Below are positions 5,858-8,259 of a DNA stretch of 8,259 bases, in pieces. Origin of the DNA: Dehalococcoidia bacterium (GTDB lineage Bacteria; Chloroflexota; Dehalococcoidia; Dehalococcoidales; W693); NCBI GenBank assembly GCA_030627335.1, contig DAOUSH010000014.1, forward strand, positions 1-8,259, written 5' to 3'. The notes beneath the pieces were generated by a model that did not search any database, was not told the DNA's origin, and worked only from the letters and a program-made list of their open reading frames with translations. The first letter of the stretch is position 1, and each line of letters opens with the position of its first letter. Position numbers and translations under genes: made by a program.

Positions 5858-5863
5858 AAAAAG

Positions 5864-6232
5864 GTGAGTACGACAAACTTTAAGATAATACAGCTCCGTC
5901 TTGAGAAAGACCACAAGCGTCTGACGGAGCAACTGGAGCAATTGAGAGCCAGCCGGCCGACAGAGAACCGACGGGAGGGTAGCCCCTTCGGTAAAAGGGA
6001 GGAGGAGGCTGCAGAGACCTCCGAGCTGGAGAATCGAATGGCTCTAGAGAAACGCATATTAGACCAGATGGCCGAGGTAGACAACGCCCTGTCTAAGTTT
6101 GAAAAGGGGAACTACGGCATATGTGAGGGCTGTGACCAGCCTATAGATATAAACCGTCTGGAAGCACTGCCTCAGGCAGCGCTGTGTATGAGCTGTAAAG
6201 CGGTTCAAGCAAAGAATGCAAAGAATAAGTAG
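5864..6232 (+). CDS. TraR/DksA-family zinc-finger protein
   Basis: This is a short DksA-like protein (122 aa; E. coli DksA is 151). Residues 5-80 are strongly charged and helical, suggesting the coiled coil that enters the RNA polymerase secondary channel. The C-terminal finger is G-N-Y-G-I-C87-E-G-C90, then R-L-E-A-L-P, then C108-M-S-C111, a four-cysteine zinc site with the family's usual spacing. The coiled-coil tip region reads E-E-E-A-A-E-T-S-E-L-E, where classical DksA has aspartates, so DksA-like action with ppGpp is unproven. The likely role is binding RNA polymerase to modulate transcription. The GTG start follows a strong GGGGAGGAG site. The stop overlaps lspA by 17 bp. The same neighbour order occurs in B. 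subtilis, where the counterpart is ylyA. Confidence 0.87.
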   Translation: MSTTNFKIIQLRLEKDHKRLTEQLEQLRASRPTENRREGSPFGKREEEAAETSELENRMALEKRILDQMAEVDNALSKFEKGNYGICEGCDQPIDINRLEALPQAALCMSCKAVQAKNAKNK

Positions 6233-6734
6233 CCTTAAGGTTGCCTGGCAGCAGAAGGCCACCTTCTTCGTTATTGCGTTGCTGGTAGTCTCTGTTGACC
6301 AGCTTAGCAAGCTCTGGATAGAGTTGAATCTTGCTGTCGGCGAATCACTGCCCGAGACAGGTTTTTTCCGCCTCACCCACATCCGTAATACCGGAGCATC
6401 CTTCGGTCTATTTCAGGACCAGTCACTGGTGCTGGCCATAGTCAGCATAATCGGCATCGGCGTCTTGCTCTATCTGATTCTCTTCATGTACCGCAGATTC
6501 CATACTTTAAGCACTGCATCTGTGAAAATAGCGCTGGGGCTTATGCTCGGTGGTGCGGTGGGCAATCTGATTGACCGGCTGAGCTCCGGCTACGTTACCG
6601 ACTTCATCAATTTCAACTTCTGGCCGGCGTTTAATGTCGCTGACTCGGCGGTAGTAGTTGGTGCTGTAATCCTGTCTTACTCGCTCTTTCGCCTGGTTAA
6701 AAACGACGAGCTCTCGGATGGAAAAGACACATAG
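6216..6734 (+). CDS. lspA: Lipoprotein signal peptidase (signal peptidase II)
   Basis: This membrane aspartyl protease cleaves the signal peptide of prolipoproteins before the lipidated cysteine. The 172 residues contain four hydrophobic segments, near 15-33, 71-91, 104-116 and 142-160. Family motifs are D28-Q-L-S-K, N-T-G-A-S-F-G-L-F (58-66), G-G-A-V-G-N-L-I-D120-R-L then V-T-D-F-I (112-131), and F-N-V-A-D143-S (139-144). Asp120 and Asp143 form the catalytic pair. The ATG lies inside the preceding gene (17-bp overlap) with a poor ribosome site, so translation probably depends on coupling. The 17-bp overlap with rluD downstream repeats the arrangement. Its substrates plausibly include the two predicted lipoproteins elsewhere in this window. 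Confidence 0.96.
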   Translation: MQRISSLKVAWQQKATFFVIALLVVSVDQLSKLWIELNLAVGESLPETGFFRLTHIRNTGASFGLFQDQSLVLAIVSIIGIGVLLYLILFMYRRFHTLSTASVKIALGLMLGGAVGNLIDRLSSGYVTDFINFNFWPAFNVADSAVVVGAVILSYSLFRLVKNDELSDGKDT

Positions 6735-7614
6735 ATTTACTGCCGACGAATCGGGAAGCCGCCTGGATATGTTCGTTCCGGGAAGGCTGCCGGAGATGTC
6801 CCGAACATATATCCAGAAGCTAATCGCCGATGGCTATATCACTGTCAATGAGCAGGCGGTTAAAGCCAGCTACAAAATCAGTGACGGCGACTGCGTTGCG
6901 GTTACCATCCCACCACCGACACCCAGCACCCTGGAGGCGGAGGATATCCCGTTAAACATCGTCTATGAAGACGAGGACCTTCTGGTAATAGATAAACCGG
7001 CTGGCCTCACCGTTCACCCGGCACCGGGGAGCCCCAGCCATACCCTGGTTAATGCCCTTCTAGCCCGTTTTACCGACCTGCCCACCGGCGATGATTTAGT
7101 GCGGCCGGGCATCGTCCATCGTCTGGACAAGGACACCTCGGGGCTGATGCTGGTAGCCAAGAACAGGGTCGCCCTTAATAAGCTGGCTAATCAGTTCAAG
7201 GCTCGCTCGGTGATAAAAGCCTATCTGGTACTGGTCAAGGGCCACCTGTCCCCGGAAAGAGGCTTTATAGATGCCCCCATCGGGCGCGACCCCAGCCACC
7301 GCAAGCGTATGGCGGTGGTGAACGAGGGGCGACAGGCTCGCACCGAATACCAGGTAATAAAGTACACTGGTGATTGCACCCTGCTTGAAGTCAGGTTGGA
7401 AACCGGCCGCACCCATCAGATAAGGGTTCACCTGTTGGCTATCGGCTATCCGGTGGTCGGCGATACCACCTATGGGGTGAAGTCGCCCTTGCTGTCACGG
7501 CAGTTTGTCCACGCCTGCCGTTTGGGTTTCAGACTACCCTCCAGCGGGCAATACGTGGAGTTTAAGTCCGAACTACCGCCCGATTTGGAGCAGGCGCTGG
7601 AGAGAGTAGCCTAG
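6718..7614 (+). CDS. rluD: RluA/RluD-family 23S rRNA pseudouridine synthase
   Basis: It converts specific uridines to pseudouridine, most likely in 23S rRNA. The 298 residues start with an S4 RNA-binding domain (about 13-60: S-R-L-D-M-F-V, then Y-I-Q-K-L-I-A-D-G-Y-I-T-V-N). The catalytic domain carries V-I-D-K-P-A-G-L-T-V-H-P (90-101), the active-site motif H-R-L-D138-K-D-T-S-G (134-142), and R-T-H-Q-I-R-V-H (231-238). Asp138 is the catalytic nucleophile. The S4 domain and length favour RluD over RluA or RluC, but the exact target uridines cannot be read from sequence. The start overlaps lspA by 17 bp and has a weak ribosome site. In B. subtilis the homologue ylyB occupies the same place after lspA. 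Confidence 0.93.
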   Translation: MEKTHRFTADESGSRLDMFVPGRLPEMSRTYIQKLIADGYITVNEQAVKASYKISDGDCVAVTIPPPTPSTLEAEDIPLNIVYEDEDLLVIDKPAGLTVHPAPGSPSHTLVNALLARFTDLPTGDDLVRPGIVHRLDKDTSGLMLVAKNRVALNKLANQFKARSVIKAYLVLVKGHLSPERGFIDAPIGRDPSHRKRMAVVNEGRQARTEYQVIKYTGDCTLLEVRLETGRTHQIRVHLLAIGYPVVGDTTYGVKSPLLSRQFVHACRLGFRLPSSGQYVEFKSELPPDLEQALERVA

Positions 7615-7631
7615 AATGTTATCCGCCGTGG

Positions 7632-7640
7632 TGGTAGAAT
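7632..7640 (+). promoter_or_regulatory. Extended -10 promoter of the RDD gene
   Basis: TGGTAGAAT at 7632-7640 is an extended -10. The first position of the start codon is 7 nt beyond the box, at the expected transcription start, so the message would be leaderless. No good -35 is present: the hexamer at the 17-bp distance (7612-7617) overlaps the rluD stop. No ribosome site precedes the ATG. Confidence 0.5.
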
Positions 7641-7646
7641 ATCACT

Positions 7647-8207
7647 ATGCAGCCTTTGTCCGACAGACGCGAGGAGATAGTACGGCAAAAAAGGGAGACC
7701 CCTGCCCTTGAGTTCGCCGGCTTCTGGAGAAGGCTTGCCGCCTTTCTTATCGATATCTTTTCCCTGGCTGTCATATGCTCGGTTATACTATTAACCTTTG
7801 CTCCGTATAACTGGTTCGGTTTCGACGGCTTGTGGGGGAGCAGCGATGTTTTTGACGAGCCGCTCTGGCGCGCCCTGCCCTATCTGATTGCCGGCAACCT
7901 GCTGTCCCTTCTGGTTAACATCACCTACTTCGTTGCCTTCTGGGTATGGCGGGGACAGACGCCGGGCAAGATGCTCCTCGGTATAAAGCTGGTCTGTCAG
8001 GACGCTTCGAAGATAACCATCGGCGTCGCCCTTCTCAGATACCTCGGCTATATCGTATCTGCCGCTGTTTTATTCATCGGCTTTATCTGGATTGCCTTTG
8101 ACAGCCGCAAGCAGGGCTTTCACGACAAGATGGCTGAGACTTATGTAGTCAGGATACCCGAAGCCCCCATCACCGCCCCGGTTACCAAAGCCAGTGTTGG
8201 GGGATAA
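7647..8207 (+). CDS. RDD-family membrane protein
   Basis: RDD proteins are small integral membrane proteins named for conserved Arg and Asp residues; roles are poorly known and some may affect ion or solute transport. The 186 residues show F-W-R-R-L-A-A-F-L-I-D36 (26-36) opening the first membrane segment (31-51), a second segment at 77-101, the conserved R-G-Q-T-P-G-K-M-L-L-G-I-K (102-114), a third segment at 128-150, and D-S-R-K-Q-G-F-H-D160-K-M-A-E-T (152-165). About 20 charged residues precede the first segment. The ATG at 7647 has no ribosome site but sits just after an extended -10 box, implying leaderless expression. The gap from rluD is 32 bp and to the next gene 23 bp. Confidence 0.9.
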   Translation: MQPLSDRREEIVRQKRETPALEFAGFWRRLAAFLIDIFSLAVICSVILLTFAPYNWFGFDGLWGSSDVFDEPLWRALPYLIAGNLLSLLVNITYFVAFWVWRGQTPGKMLLGIKLVCQDASKITIGVALLRYLGYIVSAAVLFIGFIWIAFDSRKQGFHDKMAETYVVRIPEAPITAPVTKASVGG

Positions 8208-8230
8208 GGGGTTAGGGAGATGAATTGTAG

Positions 8231-8259
8231 ATGACCGAAAAAATTAGAGTCCGCTATGC
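8231..8259 (+). CDS. gltX: Start of a probable glutamyl-tRNA synthetase (cut by window end)
   Basis: Only M-T-E-K-I-R-V-R-Y and the first two bases of an alanine codon are visible. The run R-V-R-Y-A is how glutamyl-tRNA synthetases begin, just before the class I A-P-S-P-T-G signature, which would fall outside the window. AGGGAG lies about 12 nt upstream, rather far. With nine residues this is recognition of a pattern, not proof. A short ATG frame at 8220 stops after three codons. Confidence 0.55.

Larger units (their letters stand above)
5518..5863 (+). other. Intergenic region before the TraR/DksA operon
   Basis: No convincing gene lies here. In order it holds an AT-rich stretch with one 15-codon reading frame (5545-5592), a consensus TTGACA at 5589-5594, about 120 nt dense in complementary segments (5624-5747), an unstructured-looking C/T-rich stretch (5750-5822), and a hairpin with a strong ribosome site just before the coding start at 5864. 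Confidence 0.6.

Noticed and set aside
6059..6382. A 107-codon open frame on the minus strand across the dksA-lspA junction
   Set aside because: Both plus-strand genes here are certain, and this frame has no motif or ribosome site.
7096..7431. A 111-codon open frame on the minus strand
   Set aside because: It is antisense to the catalytic core of rluD and has no domain signature.

Overview
The window reads as ordinary chromosomal DNA of a moderately GC-rich bacterium. It holds eleven protein genes, two of them cut by the window ends, arranged in four strand blocks. No tRNA, rRNA, insertion sequence, phage gene or CRISPR array is visible. The mix fits an anaerobic Chloroflexota (Dehalococcoidia-like) genome: a serpin lipoprotein, an iron-sulfur flavoprotein, a class 1B-type dihydroorotate dehydrogenase, a short TraR/DksA protein ahead of lspA and rluD, and genes that appear to start right after an extended -10 box. 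This assignment is an inference from gene content, not from a marker gene.

Layout. Bases 1-563 (minus) carry the N-terminal half of a secreted serpin. Bases 696-1747 (plus) carry ybeY (rRNA maturation endonuclease), translationally coupled to an iron-sulfur flavoprotein/NADPH-dependent FMN reductase-like gene. That gene converges on a minus-strand block running 5441 to 1744: fur, an unrecognised polytopic membrane protein, pyrD and a membrane-anchored serine beta-lactamase-like hydrolase. fur has a clear promoter with a Fur-box-like palindrome at its start site. pyrD has its own near-consensus promoter inside the end of the upstream gene.

A 422-bp divergent intergenic region (5442-5863) separates fur from a plus-strand operon: TraR/DksA zinc-finger protein, lspA and rluD. 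The two gene junctions in this operon each overlap by 17 bp. An RDD-family membrane protein follows from its own extended -10 promoter, and then the first codons of a probable gltX. The first three genes keep the order known from Bacillus subtilis (ylyA-lspA-ylyB). The roughly 240 nt before the TraR/DksA gene are rich in complementary segments that could form mutually exclusive hairpins, so this is the best place to look for an uncharacterised leader RNA.

The genes do not form one pathway. Most are housekeeping: ribosome maturation, pyrimidine synthesis, lipoprotein processing, rRNA modification and tRNA charging. The less usual elements are the Fur-linked membrane protein with conserved-looking His/Cys/Asp positions, the two predicted lipoproteins (serpin and serine hydrolase), the candidate leader RNA, and the apparently leaderless starts of ybeY and the RDD gene.
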